DNA of 64,000 bases from Schistosoma haematobium (GCF_000699445.3 NC_067198.1:24439536-24503535); one strand, 5' to 3'. Shown: positions 27,501 to 35,929, counted from the first letter of the stretch. Program-made: numbers and translations. Notes: generated by a model not told the origin, from the sequence alone.

Positions 27501-30500
27501 ATGAAATAAGATAAAGATCGAGACTACAAATACTACTGAAATCAAACTCATGAACTTTCGGATCTAGAGAAAAGGACCTTGACTATTTTTACCAGTATAT
27601 CAGGATAATTTTTTGACTACAGTCTTTTAGTTACATTATGATCAACTTTTAGAGTAAGAATAGAACTCACTCCCAACGTGGATGGCTAAATGGCTAGATG
27701 GGGAAATGCTTTATTTATTCACCAGTTATACCAACTACGAAATTAGACCATCATATTAACGTGCAAATTGAGAGGCAGCTGAAAGTATATAAATGTTAAG
27801 TGTACACACTGGTTCGAAAAATTGGAATAAATCGTTTTGGCATGACAGCTGATAAAGGGGACTCAATAATTACTATAAAACAGAATTAATGCAACTAAAA
27901 AAGTAATTGACACACTTTAGCTCATTATATTTGTTCTAAACTTGTTTGATATACACTGAACACACATATATTATTTTGAAAATGAAGCACGTTTAAGCAG
28001 TTTAATCTACTCAGTAAAAAGATCAGGTAAAATAACTTAATTAGTAATCATTTTAAACTAAGTGAACTCGGTTATCAACCAAAGAACCTCTGTCAGTAAT
28101 TAAAAGGCCATATGAGATTTAAAATTGGATGCGAACCTACTTTAAAAGTTCCTCCTGGACATTGTGAGACGCATCGATTTTTATGCATAACATTCTTACA
28201 CGCAACGCACATACTTGGGCCATCACCGTAACATCCAGCAAGACATTCTGGATGACAGCATTTATGAGGACGTTTCATTGTACAAGTCAAATTTAGAAGT
28301 GTGCATTTTAAAGGGCATACTAGGAAACAAGTAAGAATACAGAACTATAACAAGTTAAATACTTGATGAATAAAATCATATATTTTACATTTGTTACACA
28401 TCGAGCAGTAAAACAGAAATACATACCATTTTCATTATATGGATACAGAGTAAATAATTCAACAGTTAGATTATTCCCAATATCGTAAGTTAGACAACAG
28501 TTTCAACGAAAAGACCACATTATTTGCAAATCATTACCGTTTTCATTCCTACAGTAACTTTACAGCTTGTATTTGTGAATCACTGACCCGGTTAGTTGTA
28601 AACTAAAACAGTCGTTTACGTCTTGAAACCTTTAGACAAGATTCAATACAACTTAAAGAATAGAAATACTAGATTTTATGCGGTCGTATCAACATACTAA
28701 TAAAACTGAACGAATGTTAAGTAACTTTTGTGATGATCTGTCTTGTCGAAAACTTACTAATAATTTAAAGTTTCTTACTTTTAGTATTTCGTTCTGAAGC
28801 TACTCAGAGTTAAATCATGCTTCCGCGTGGACTTTTTTGGATGTTCGCATAAGCTCTTTTCTGATGGACTAAAGGCTTTTCTTATGATTCTTGGATGAAA
28901 AATGAAGAAAACAGTCGATGCAATTGTCATGAAAATATCAACACAATCTGACAACAATGGAAATTTTTTTGTCTCATCTAGGCCAGTTCTACGAATAGTC
29001 TTAATATTACGGAGATAAGATTTGAATTAGATAAATTCTGGAAATCAATTTAAAATAGGTCACGAGGCAGTCCACCTTGATCACTGGAACATAAATTCCA
29101 ACCACAATATCCTGTGTCACTCCATCGGTGAATACCAAACTATTTAAAGAGGAAATATCAAGGACTCGGAATACCAAAATTTTTCCAAGCGATATGGTCT
29201 ATATGACCTAGCCTGGGCATTTCTAAGAATGGAAGTGACATCTTGTATAGTTGTGTCAATTTTATTCGACCGTAAACTTATCTAAGCAAGAACATTAAGA
29301 TACGAATCATACAAAGCAGTTCAAAACTCTGAAAAGTAGACACAGGTACAAAAAACATCATAAAATATTTATTAACGGAAAACTACTTAAACAAGACTCA
29401 TCCAAGAAGTTATTTTGATTATTTTTAAATAATTAGGCAAAATACGAAAAGAAAACAAAGTTGTTAAGCTATTAGTTTGATACTGGTCCATACCTAATTA
29501 CACATGAATTTATTTTGCTGGCACTATCTCCAGGATCCCATTTAGAGAGCCAAGGTGAGCAGAATCTCATTATACAATGTAAATATTCTTTTTATTTAAA
29601 GCTATTTAGCATAATGAAAGATTTATTTATTGTTTCAACGAGTACTGGTGGTAATGAAGAAACTGAAATGAGAACTACTTGGATGATATATCCAGATATG
29701 TTGGAGTCACAATAGTAGGTGTTTTGGAATGAATCCGCATGTCGGGAATTCACCTTCACTACATATAAATCTAGATTGTTAAACAATGGAAATAATAACT
29801 GGGGTAAGGGCCAGATACAAGATTTCTGACGAGAACAAGAGTGGGTGCCTTAAAGTTATTAAAATATCATCGCTAATATATGGTAAAAAACCCACCACAG
29901 AAAAATGAAGTAGGTACAACAATAGTAATAAACGGAATTAAAGTCGAATGCAAATACATTCTGTAAGCCTCATGTTAGGAATTTAAGATGGGTTAGATTT
30001 ATATTAATACGTTGTGACTGACTGACTTATATTTATGACAACTCAAAAACAGCAATGATAGAAAATTTAGAAATCGAATGAGATTAACAGAGTAGCAGAT
30101 AGGACGAGAGTGTTATCGATATTTCACAATAGGCTGAAATTATAATAATAATAATAATATTTCACAATAGGCTAAAATGTACAGAAACATTTATTTTCAG
30201 AGAATTAGGGCAAGAAACTTGACTGATACATTGGAGGCAACATTTACACTTATATTGTTTACAACAATAAACTATTAACACAGCCTAATAAACTTCCTTC
30301 ACTAAAGAGCTAGGCAACTGTGCTTGATAAAAACATTCGATGAAGAGTTCGTGACTATATTTTATGCTATAAAACATACCAATGTAGATAGCACAGTGTT
30401 TAGTAATGCAAACGAAGGTAAACGAATATCCATCATACATCACTTCCAAGTGCATTTATCAATTAACATTTATGTATAAAGCAGGTACATCTGAAAGACA

Positions 30501-33500
30501 AAATGGTGGGCACCTTCGCTTCTTCTTGAAGAGATTTGTGGCAAATAACCATTACATTTACTGTACGGTTAAATATTTCATGTTGTGTTTAAACTGATGA
30601 TAATACAATAAAATTTCATGCTGCGTACTTCGAATTTGAGTTTTTGATAGTCTTGTCGAAGTTCTAGACCTATTGGGCTTAGTACTATTTCGCTATATTA
30701 TTTTAGATTCACAATATTCTGGAAAAACCACGTCTAGTGGACCAAAACACCTACAGAACACAGACATGGGTTGGATATGGTGAGCCCATCCAAACCAATT
30801 ATTTTAAAAATAATGCTGCCATATTGATGTGCGTTGTCATTGTTATCAAAAGGCTAAAATCTAACCTAAGTATGCCAGCTAATAATTAACCTTCCTTATT
30901 TCCAATACTTTCGTTCTTTTATACTGTTATTGCGATTCAGTGGGCTCGGTTCAAAATCTTTTTCCTTTGTTTATACGCTCTCGATCAATCCCTCATATTA
31001 CTTAGTGCAGAAGTATACAATATTTGGAACTATCACTTCAACTACTAGTAAGCACTTCATTACAATGTTAATCTTCACTTGATTAAAGTTTTATTCATCA
31101 AACAATTCGCTATTTTTTGATTACCTATTGATCTGTTAGACATTGAAGAGGAAGGATGTATTTGTAAAATCTCAGCGAATTCGAAGTAAATCCAACGTTT
31201 ACTTCAAATTCTTCCGCTGAGGTTTTACAACTACATTCTTCCTCTTTAGTGTCTCATACCAACACCGCGCCCAAATACAGTGAAACTATTCGATTAAATT
31301 TAGACGAAAGTTCTTATTCATTATTCATCTGTTAATTTACAAACATGTTAACATTTTAAACTAATTAAACGGATTATCTTGTGTTTAGTCGAGTAAGCTA
31401 CGAAATGCAATGAATTAATCGGACTTGGAAAATGTCGATTTTAGCTAGTTTGACATTTTTATCGACATTTTGCAGAAAATACATTATCCTATTACAAAAG
31501 CCTATTCTACTGAGCATATGTAGTCTTGATATTAGTTTATGTATGAGCATACGTCAACAGTTTTCACATAACCGTCCATCAATCGGTCATTTCGCTAACC
31601 AGGATTCTCTTACTTTAACAATCAAAAGTTCGTTAACAAAATAACAAGGTCCTAGCCCATTTGATAAATGCTGCCAGGACATGAACACTATCTGACCTAT
31701 CTCGTTTATATTAGTTTCCTATGTAGTTTACAGTCTGAGCATCATGATATTGATCGCCAGTTCTCGTGTTCCCTATATTTGCTGAGATTTTTCAAGTACG
31801 AGACTCATTGACAATAAGTTCATTATCTAGGAGTATGTTAAATAAGGTATTATTTGGTCATAAGTGATTCAGTGAGATACTGGTCAGACAACTTTCAATA
31901 TTTTTAAAAGTAGAAAACAATTTTATACGCCATGTTTATAATGCTTCATCATCAAAACAAGCATTCTGGAATTTCTAGCAATTCTATAGATTATTTTAAT
32001 TAAAATTCGGTATACAGAATAACAACAATTTGTTTGAACCGATCTACTAAAAAATAGAGTTTGTTTGCTGAAAATCATTATCTGATATGCAACGATACCA
32101 TAATTCAAGCATGTGCAGGGAAAAATATAGGCCGTGAAGATACCCCTATTATATGTAGTTGACCTCATTGTGAACACTTACGGTCAATGTATAAGCTAAA
32201 GAAAATGAAAAAACAAGTACACAATTTACGATGCATTCAACAAGACCCGTTTTAAAAGCCGATCTTTAGAGTAACGTCTTTGATATAATATACAAACCCA
32301 GCCGATTGGTTCACAAGGTAAGTCAACTGGATTTCCACGAACAAATTAATGTCATGGATCTCAGTGAACCTCTTTACTTTGTTAGAATAAATGTAGAAAA
32401 CCATACAACAATGAACTAGACAAATTTAAAGCACTTTGCATTAGCACAACTAGTGAAGCAACTTAGACAGAATGACATTCAAATGGACCTGAAGCAGATG
32501 AATTTAAGAAATGAATAAGTATAGAAATAAGATTTCTGATTACGAGAAGTTTAAATGGAACCACTTGACTGAAATTTTATAATCATCCAGTAAACAGTGT
32601 GTGATGCAATCAAAATATTTTCCTTATTATCCACTTTTGAAATTCATTTTAGACCAGCCCTACCGAAAGCCAGTTTAGTCTGTCACATAAGAATTTGGTT
32701 TCAATGTACAGGGGTTCCAACTACCACATGTTTTTATCAAAAAAAATTTGGAAATCCAAAAGTTCTAAAAAAGATAAATATTAATTAGAAGTTAAACTTA
32801 ATTTCACCCAAATTTACCGTGTATCAAATTCCAATGGCATGGTTTCGAGATGAATTGTTAAGCTATTAAATAATCGTCTACATCACAAAATCGTCGACGT
32901 ACTTTTAGAGATAACACTTTCCTCGTCTAGATTTCCAGGGGTTGAACTTCTACCAGGAGGTTCACTTGTTGACTTAGAATATGCAGATGACATAGTTCTA
33001 TTTGGTGAAGACGCTGACAAAATGCAGTCTTCTGACCACTCTAAGCAACAATGCAAGCATGTTCGGTATGCGATTCTCCCCCTCGAAATGCAAAATGTTG
33101 CTTCAGGATTGGGTTACATCGACACCCGAACTAGTGATAGGGAGTGAAGTAGTTGAGTGTGTCGACCGCTTCACTTATCTTGGAAGTCTCATCAGCCCTT
33201 GTGATCTGGTGTGTGACGAAATCTCAGCACGGATACAGAAGGCTCGACTAGCTTTTACCAACTTGCGTCATTTATGGCGTAGGCGAGATATCCGTCTATC
33301 AACCAAAGGACGTGTTTACTGAGCAGCAGTTCGTTCCGTCCTACTTTATGGCAGTGAAACATGGCCGGTAAGAGTAGAGGATATTCGTAGGTTACTTGTA
33401 TTTGATCATAGGTGTCTTCGAAATATTGCTCGTATATCGTGGGTCCATCGAGTAAGTAATGCAGTTGTTGGGAAACGGGTACTAGGTAAGGATGGCAAAT

Positions 33501-35636
33501 CAATTGATGACGTAGTGAAACTTCATCAGTTGAGATGGCTGGGACACGTGTTATGTATGCCCAACGACCGACTGCCTCGACGTGCGATGTTCAGTGATAT
33601 AGGAGTAGGTTGGAAGAAAGCTAGAGGCGGCCAGACGAAAACATGGCACAAGTCCATGAAGTCACTGACAAGTTGACTGAGTCATGTTGGTAGGTGTAGA
33701 CTACCTGGTTGGGGACCGCGAGATGATAGCAACCGATGGTTAGAGACCCTGGATGACATGGCTCAAAATCGTTTGCAATGGCGCAGGTGCATACACTCTT
33801 TGTGTTCTCTCAAATTTTAATCTCCTGATTCCTCCTTGTCCCTTTTTTCCTCTTTCCAAATTTATTTCACTGTATTATACTCTTTAAATAACATCTCCAA
33901 ACACTAATCTTCCCGAATACTGCTTATACTCTTTTACCTCTACCACTACGGGATTTGAATCGACCACTGCATCTCTGTGCTAATGTGGTGTGGCGACTCG
34001 AAATGACGTACGTACGTACGAAGTTCTACGTTGTTACTGACTGACTGACTGACTACATCACAAAGTATTGATAAACGGAACTATTGGTTTAACAGAAGCC
34101 GTTAGTTTGTTGTTTTCGAACACAGCCTATATATGTTAGTGGTGATAGGGAACACAAATGATAATATCTAATATATCCCCCCAAAGTGAATCATTTTAGG
34201 CATATTTGAAAATCAATATTCAGGTATCAAAATAATTTTGTCAAAGGCTTAATGCCTGTAAAAATGCAATACTTAAAAAACACAATGGTTATTTACTTGA
34301 TTGACATTTATTCATAGACCAACAATGTCCATCAGTGGGAGAAATATCTCTTAATAAGGGGCTCCAGATTCCTATCGCTGAAAGCCGTCCAGTACTTTGT
34401 GAAGCCACAGAACAACCAGATGAACAGGTATTTGGGCACATTAATCCATTTTTAACGATCTTGACCGAAGACACGCCCGCACTCCGATCCTGAAGGATTA
34501 CATCCCAGTCAATAGTCCTTACATAGCACAGTTGTGGATTATTGTCTATACGTATTCCACCTTGCTGAATCACTCGGAGGGAAAAAAGACCGATATTCTT
34601 TAAGGGAAATCGAAAAGAAAAAGACATTAAAACAAATTAGTAATGATGTTATTTGTAACACGACCTATAGGCAAAATTAGGTTTCTCTACAACACTGACT
34701 TAAGAAGTATTACATGACACGATCTGGATAAACCTTAAACCATAAATATAGAGACAAGCTGAAAGAATCCGATTCGAGTAAACGGGTAGTATCAAACATG
34801 TGCATTCAACCAAAATAGAGAATATATTACGCTTGAAATGCGGCAAGCTATAGGCACGAGATGTTTAACAAAGGCAGGAGTATAAAAAACTAGGCTAGAA
34901 ATGCTTATATGGACGTATTAAATCAACCAGAAAATAATAATGTTGCCCTTCCAAAATGAAACGTCAAAATTGGATTTTTGAAATAGACGAGATATATTGA
35001 AATGGTGTTAAGATGACGGAGATCCTCAGCTCAATTGGATGCTTTTACTGGTGTTATGTTGTATGAGCTAAATGCAGAAGTGAAGTAGGTGCTGGTGGTG
35101 CTGTCCAGAACGATAAAGTAATCCCTATAATTATGCCATTTAAGTTACGGAATACACCACAGGGAAGTAACATAACAAACAGTAAGATTTCCTGAGTTTT
35201 GACAGAACGAAGTGGAAGACAAAAGTTGAAATACCTTGAGTGATGTACTTTTAATGACAACGGCATAGCCGAACACCAGAGTTTGTCCTCTGATCAAAGT
35301 AAGGTTTGGTAATAAATTGGAAAGGTCATCTGGTCCTTCAACATCATACACAAGCAAACTTCCAGTTATTTCCCTCAGAAGCGGCAGACTTGCATCCCTT
35401 GGTATTCGCGTGAAAACAACAAACAAATCACCTTCTATAACAGTGCAACGCAAAAGTCTTGTTAAACTTGACGGGTGTCGCACATCTGCACGCGTACAAA
35501 CTTAAGGTGTTTATTATTATGAGTACCACATCATACCTATCTCCTTAGAGCGACCCGGATAGATCGCAATATATTGGACCAAGATATAAAACAGAAACGT
35601 AAATACATTAATCCGGTTGTTGATTAGCGAATGCAT
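1..35636 (-). CDS. INSR: Insulin receptor-family tyrosine kinase, spliced, 3' part beyond window
   Basis: This is a single-pass plasma-membrane receptor that would bind insulin-like peptides outside and phosphorylate tyrosines inside. Twenty exons join with matching splice phases (3,537 coding bases, 1,179 residues). In order they give: signal peptide (about residues 1-28), L1 (34-175), furin-like cysteine-rich region (190-345), L2 (355-520), fibronectin III domains with an insert region (534-1090), transmembrane helix (about 1099-1120), NPDY juxtamembrane motif (1137-1140) and the start of the kinase with GRGSFG (1166-1171). The catalytic lysine, HRD and DFG motifs lie beyond base 1. The order matches the insulin/IGF receptor family. 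Schistosomes are known to have two such receptors, and I cannot tell which this is. No tetrabasic furin site is seen in the insert region. Introns range from 51 bases to about 7 kb and are loaded with transposons. Confidence 0.93.
984..1077 (-). CDS. Insulin receptor exon 19 (transmembrane helix)
   Basis: Acceptor AATTTCAG, donor TA/GTAAGT. Thirty complete codons encode a hydrophobic segment of about 21 residues (starting [12 protein letters not shown]) followed by the positively charged stop-transfer KARR. Phase joins exactly to exons 18 and 20. Confidence 0.9.
2150..2447 (-). CDS. Insulin receptor exon 18 (end of FnIII-3, juxtamembrane ectodomain)
   Basis: Acceptor TATTTCCAG, phase 0; donor T/GTATGT. 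It encodes [20 protein letters not shown] and AGSGEWSP, the conserved last strands of FnIII-3, after a Ser/Asn-rich loop ([15 protein letters not shown]). Confidence 0.9.
3360..3535 (-). CDS. Insulin receptor exon 17 (third fibronectin III domain)
   Basis: Acceptor ATTTCCAG. It encodes [20 protein letters not shown] and HYILRYRPR, a clear FnIII-3 signature. Two in-phase donors exist: ATG/GTAAAT (exon end 3,360, used here) and CCG/GTAGAT (exon end 3,348), which would add four residues. Confidence 0.88.
4353..4527 (-). CDS. Insulin receptor exon 16
   Basis: Acceptor TGCTTTAG, phase 0; donor G/GTACGT. It encodes [16 protein letters not shown] and [17 protein letters not shown], with four cysteines. 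It is not strongly similar to vertebrate receptors, but its phases and position fit between the two fibronectin parts. Confidence 0.78.
4681..4739 (-). ncRNA. Decayed hammerhead ribozyme of the schistosome S-alpha SINE-like family
   Basis: Read on the minus strand, this segment matches the natural schistosome hammerhead: stem I strand gcaggtacatcc, stem II hairpin gtcccaaacaggac, then cgaaatg and the substrate arm with attccac. The core that should read CTGATGA reads ctggcta, so A6 and G8 are changed, and the cleavage-site base (C17) is T. It is therefore expected to be inactive. It lies in the receptor intron between exons 15 and 16, in the same sense as the gene. Confidence 0.75.
4989..5185 (-). 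CDS. Insulin receptor exon 15 (FnIII domain, beta-chain side)
   Basis: Acceptor TTTTTTATAG, donor TTA/GTAAGT phase 0. It ends [18 protein letters not shown]. The G-L-x-x-F-T-x-x-x-x-E-I-Q-A-C run is strongly conserved just after the proteolytic site of insulin receptors. Confidence 0.9.
6432..6529 (-). CDS. Insulin receptor exon 14 (insert domain)
   Basis: Acceptor TTTTTAG, donor G/GTAATG chosen because it alone gives the right phase. It encodes [20 protein letters not shown] and ends in PVYI. In vertebrates the furin-type cleavage site lies in this part; no basic tetrapeptide is seen here. Confidence 0.72.
6998..7032. repeat. Perfect 11-bp inverted repeat with 13-base loop
   Basis: ggatcccattg at 6,998-7,008 is the exact reverse complement of caatgggatcc at 7,022-7,032. 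It is intronic and its function is unknown. Confidence 0.55.
7779..7911 (-). CDS. Insulin receptor exon 13 (insert domain, cysteine cluster)
   Basis: Acceptor GTTTTAG, donor AA/GTTAGT. It encodes an acidic, low-similarity stretch ending in [18 protein letters not shown]. This aligns with the insert-domain Cys-Cys-x-Cys-Pro cluster that links the alpha chains in vertebrate insulin receptors. Confidence 0.85.
8115..8285 (-). CDS. Insulin receptor exon 12 (second fibronectin III domain)
   Basis: Acceptor TTTATAG, donor A/GTGAGT. It encodes [34 protein letters not shown] and IWIHIL, the classic start of FnIII-2 (P-x-P ... L-x-W-x-P-P-x-x-P-x-G-x-I-x-x-Y). Confidence 0.93.
9251..9450 (-). CDS. 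Insulin receptor exon 11 (FnIII-1 end)
   Basis: Acceptor TTTTTATAG, donor A/GTAAGT. It encodes [27 protein letters not shown] and [11 protein letters not shown]. The L-x-P/S-x-x-x-Y-x-V-Y-V pattern corresponds to the last strands of the first fibronectin III domain of insulin receptors. Confidence 0.9.
9831..10600 (+). mobile_element. Internally deleted RTE derivative (5' end joined to 3' end)
   Basis: Bases 9,831-10,012 match the reverse complement of about 21,776-21,930, the 5' end of the RTE at 18,153-21,926. Bases from about 10,013 to 10,580 match that element's 3' end (compare the complement of 18,170-18,740), including the C-terminal coding piece with GHVL-type residues and the 3' UTR ending gtgttcaaat. 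Both parts keep the order and sense they have in the full element, so the entire coding middle is missing. The tail is a run of taat units. A possible 9-base duplication (attaataat at 9,735-9,743 and 10,591-10,599) is low complexity and weak. Confidence 0.7.
10721..11051 (-). mobile_element. Candidate solo LTR (331 bp) with 5-bp target duplication
   Basis: The segment begins tgttataaatc and ends gctgaca, so it has TG...CA ends, and it is flanked on both sides by catgt (10,716-10,720 and 11,052-11,056). In minus sense it has CCAAT-type boxes (gattggcta, atccaatcag) followed by ctataaata, as in an LTR promoter. The internal element is absent, as expected after LTR-LTR recombination. The family is not identified. 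Confidence 0.6.
11908..12432 (-). pseudogene. 3' part of outer RTE reverse transcriptase
   Basis: It encodes the palm and thumb part of an RTE-clade reverse transcriptase: [13 protein letters not shown], then the catalytic FADD box in [15 protein letters not shown], then [18 protein letters not shown] and [13 protein letters not shown]. The frame is open from about 12,425 to 11,908; further 3' remnants with the C-terminal cysteine-type region run to 11,555 out of frame. The upstream half of the same gene lies at 15,724-16,133. Confidence 0.82.
12433..13150 (-). pseudogene. Inner RTE 3' end (C-terminal remnant and 3' UTR)
   Basis: This aligns with 11,555-12,300 of the outer copy: NSKQLS-type region, [12 protein letters not shown] region and the C-terminal segment rich in R, K and W. 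It is out of frame in several places and ends in the short ttac (gtaa) tail next to the target duplication. Confidence 0.7.
13151..14166 (-). pseudogene. Inner RTE linker and reverse transcriptase with deleted core
   Basis: It encodes [17 protein letters not shown], the long linker, and RT fingers ([36 protein letters not shown]). It then jumps from KVFNR to a piece whose other-frame reading is [17 protein letters not shown]. Compared with the outer copy, about 100 residues including palm motif A are missing. It resumes with [19 protein letters not shown] and [12 protein letters not shown]. The element could not have made its own active enzyme in this state. Confidence 0.8.
14169..14521 (+). 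mobile_element. Candidate solo LTR inside the inner RTE
   Basis: It begins tgttgagtcagc and ends gacttatca (TG...CA) and interrupts the RTE coding sequence between TTMEGK and [10 protein letters not shown]. In plus sense it has ccaat boxes and tataaata near 14,359. The flanks cttgg (14,164-14,168) and cttag (14,522-14,526) could be an imperfect 5-bp duplication. The family is unknown and is not obviously the same as the LTR at 10,721. Confidence 0.5.
14535..15057 (-). pseudogene. Inner RTE endonuclease C-terminal part, frameshifted
   Basis: Two open stretches in different frames (14,851-15,057 and 14,535-14,777) continue the endonuclease. The second has [19 protein letters not shown], the conserved SDHH box at the end of the fold, and ends [11 protein letters not shown]. 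The SR2-type protein would run on directly into the RT linker, but here a 353-bp insertion intervenes. Confidence 0.75.
15000..15536 (-). pseudogene. Inner RTE endonuclease N-terminal part
   Basis: This 178-codon open stretch encodes an apurinic-type endonuclease domain: [17 protein letters not shown] (catalytic Asn), [10 protein letters not shown] (catalytic Glu), [11 protein letters not shown] and [11 protein letters not shown] (Asp and Asn of the active site). It stops after GDLNAKSE; the continuation is in another frame at 14,851-15,057. In the family this domain nicks target DNA for target-primed reverse transcription. Confidence 0.85.
15724..16133 (-). pseudogene. 5' part of outer RTE reverse transcriptase fragment
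   Basis: Starting at [16 protein letters not shown], it covers the fingers and palm motif A ([13 protein letters not shown]) up to TGVR, where the inner element begins. At least four in-frame stops (TGA where Trp, Gly or Arg codons are expected) show that it is dead. The 5' truncation at 16,133 abuts the target duplication. Confidence 0.8.
16425..16478 (-). CDS. Insulin receptor exon 10 (54-base microexon in FnIII-1)
   Basis: Acceptor TTTTTTAG, donor TC/GTAAGT. It encodes [17 protein letters not shown]. It is accepted because both phases fit exons 9 and 11 and because it provides the loop between two fibronectin strands. The intron after it (9,451-16,424) contains the nested retrotransposons. 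Confidence 0.8.
16899..17079 (-). CDS. Insulin receptor exon 9 (first fibronectin III domain)
   Basis: Acceptor ACACTTAG, donor GC/GTGAGT. It encodes [13 protein letters not shown], a fibronectin III B/C-strand signature (S-x-x-V-T-W-P), and ends in [10 protein letters not shown], the matching Y-x-L-x-Y strand. The preceding intron holds the nearly full-length RTE. Confidence 0.9.
18473..19128 (-). pseudogene. RTE reverse transcriptase C-terminal fragments
   Basis: Three short frames continue the protein: [34 protein letters not shown] and [11 protein letters not shown] (18,832-19,128); [20 protein letters not shown] and [15 protein letters not shown] (18,604-18,798); then [18 protein letters not shown] (18,473-18,658). 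They show thumb and C-terminal residues typical of schistosome RTE proteins, with frameshifts between them. Confidence 0.78.
19056..21398 (-). pseudogene. RTE endonuclease-reverse transcriptase, frame broken at the catalytic box
   Basis: An open frame of 780 codons carries the endonuclease ([30 protein letters not shown]) and RT ([83 protein letters not shown]). The frame then reads [12 protein letters not shown]: the box that should be Y-A-D-D is cut. Alignment with the copy at 32,890 ([12 protein letters not shown]) implies loss of 22 bases near 19,190, which removes both catalytic aspartates and shifts the frame. After the shift the domain continues at 18,832-19,128. Confidence 0.85.
21538..21582. 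repeat. (AAT)n microsatellite
   Basis: A run of about 13 aat/taa units with minor interruptions, inside the 5' part of the RTE. A shorter run lies at about 18,294-18,312 in the 3' UTR. Confidence 0.9.
22113..22366 (-). CDS. Insulin receptor exon 8 (end of L2)
   Basis: Acceptor ACTCACAG, donor T/GTAAGT. It encodes [33 protein letters not shown] and PEKIFELF, the conserved end of the L2 domain (short parallel-strand repeat then a conserved cysteine). Confidence 0.92.
23312..23465 (-). CDS. Insulin receptor exon 7 (L2 domain)
   Basis: Acceptor TATTTACAG, donor CC/GTAAGT. It encodes [20 protein letters not shown] and then [19 protein letters not shown], leucine-rich strand repeats of L2. Both splice phases agree with the neighbours. 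Confidence 0.9.
24999..25100 (-). CDS. Insulin receptor exon 6 (start of L2)
   Basis: Short exon with acceptor TTTTACAG and donor G/GTAAGT. It encodes [18 protein letters not shown] followed by [11 protein letters not shown]. The Leu..Leu..Gly-Cys pattern is the usual start of the second receptor L domain. Confidence 0.85.
25950..26030 (+). repeat. Possible tRNA-derived SINE remnant
   Basis: cagctcagttg (25,956-25,966) resembles an A box. About 55 bases downstream ccggttcctg (26,010-26,019) resembles a degenerate B box, with tRNA-like spacing. The rest is not a foldable tRNA. Weak call, intronic. Confidence 0.3.
26374..26632 (-). CDS. Insulin receptor exon 5 (cysteine-rich region to L2)
   Basis: Acceptor ACTTATAG, phase 0. 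It reads [12 protein letters not shown] at the start and later [14 protein letters not shown] and [13 protein letters not shown], closing the cysteine-rich region. The donor that fits the next exon is C/GTGAGG; later GT sites give the wrong phase. Confidence 0.85.
28141..28319 (-). CDS. Insulin receptor exon 4 (furin-like cysteine-rich region)
   Basis: Acceptor TTTCCTAG, phase 2 entry, donor AAA/GTAGGT phase 0. It has about a dozen cysteines, including [34 protein letters not shown] and PGGTFK, the hallmark pattern of the receptor-tyrosine-kinase furin-like repeat. The preceding intron (28,320-34,296) carries an RTE copy and a long hairpin. Confidence 0.92.
30130..30178. repeat. (TAA)n microsatellite with duplicated flank
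   Basis: A taa run (30,140-30,158) is flanked on both sides by atttcacaataggct, so slippage has duplicated a short unit around it. Confidence 0.7.
31136..31256. repeat. Long imperfect hairpin (two inverted arms of about 56-59 bp)
   Basis: The left arm (31,136-31,191) contains gaagaggaaggatgt, tgtaaaat, ctcagcg and gaagtaaa. The right arm (31,198-31,256) is its reverse complement with a few mismatches and one small gap. The loop is only about six bases. It may be a miniature inverted-repeat element or a hairpin transcript source. It lies in the intron between exons 3 and 4. Confidence 0.75.
32890..34052 (+). mobile_element. 5'-truncated RTE-clade LINE with TGAC tail and 12-bp target duplication
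   Basis: It is flanked by ctacatcacaaa at 32,878-32,889 and 34,053-34,064. The coding part includes the catalytic [29 protein letters not shown] and [12 protein letters not shown] (33,002-33,322 is open). A TGA then ends the frame after STKGRVY, and degenerate C-terminal sequence (RWLGHVL-type) continues. The 3' UTR ends in a tgac repeat. It lies antisense to the receptor, in the intron between exons 3 and 4. Confidence 0.88.
34297..34597 (-). CDS. Insulin receptor exon 3 (end of L1, start of cysteine-rich region)
   Basis: Acceptor TTAAAG, phase 0; donor A/GTAAAT leaves one base. It begins [21 protein letters not shown] and contains [13 protein letters not shown], the conserved end of L1. 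A cysteine-rich stretch follows ([12 protein letters not shown], then [11 protein letters not shown]) that opens the furin-like region. Confidence 0.92.
35235..35485 (-). CDS. Insulin receptor exon 2 (L1 domain)
   Basis: Acceptor TGCAG, phase 2 entry, donor AAG/GTATTT in phase 0. It encodes the first receptor L domain: [12 protein letters not shown], an internal leucine-rich stretch ([18 protein letters not shown]) and [15 protein letters not shown], all typical of L1. It is separated from exon 1 by only 51 bases (35,486-35,536), a very short first intron of the kind known at the 5' ends of schistosome genes. Confidence 0.92.
35537..35636 (-). CDS. Insulin receptor exon 1 (signal peptide)
   Basis: ATG at 35,636-35,634 has an in-frame TGA directly before it, which fixes it as the first codon of this frame. 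The 33 residues have a short polar start (MHSLINNR), then a hydrophobic stretch rich in F, I, L, V and Y, then PGRSKEI. The donor GTATGA follows one leftover base. Joined to exon 2 it gives [18 protein letters not shown], which matches the start of the L1 domain in insulin receptors (CPG-D-R-N-LTRL). Only the coding part is given; the transcription start is not identified. Confidence 0.82.
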
Positions 35637-35929
35637 TCAATCTGAGATTATTGTACATCAAAAGATGTTTGGATGGGTTTCTTCGCTTTTATTACATATC
35701 TCTATACAAAATCAAGCTTAGAACCTCATAATGAACGATAAAACCCATAACAACTTCTTGCGTTTGCAAATGGCAACGCTCCTAGGGTATCGTCCACTGT
35801 TGGGGGTTGCGAGCACTTGAAGGTCAAACAGTCACAAAATGATTGGTGCGTCACATCGACAATTCGTGAAAATTTTCAGAAGCGGTCAAATCAAGACATT
35901 TTTAGATTTGAATTGAGTTCAGCCGCACT
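35637..35929. promoter_or_regulatory. Intergenic gap between two divergent starts
   Basis: These 293 bases separate the receptor ATG (minus) from the MULE-like ATG (plus). They should contain the receptor promoter and 5' leader. I see no convincing TATA box or initiator, so this is a positional assignment only. Confidence 0.4.

Noticed and set aside
35145..35234. Read-through of receptor exon 2 into its intron
   Set aside because: The open frame continues past the donor, but phase and homology resume at exon 3, so it is intron.
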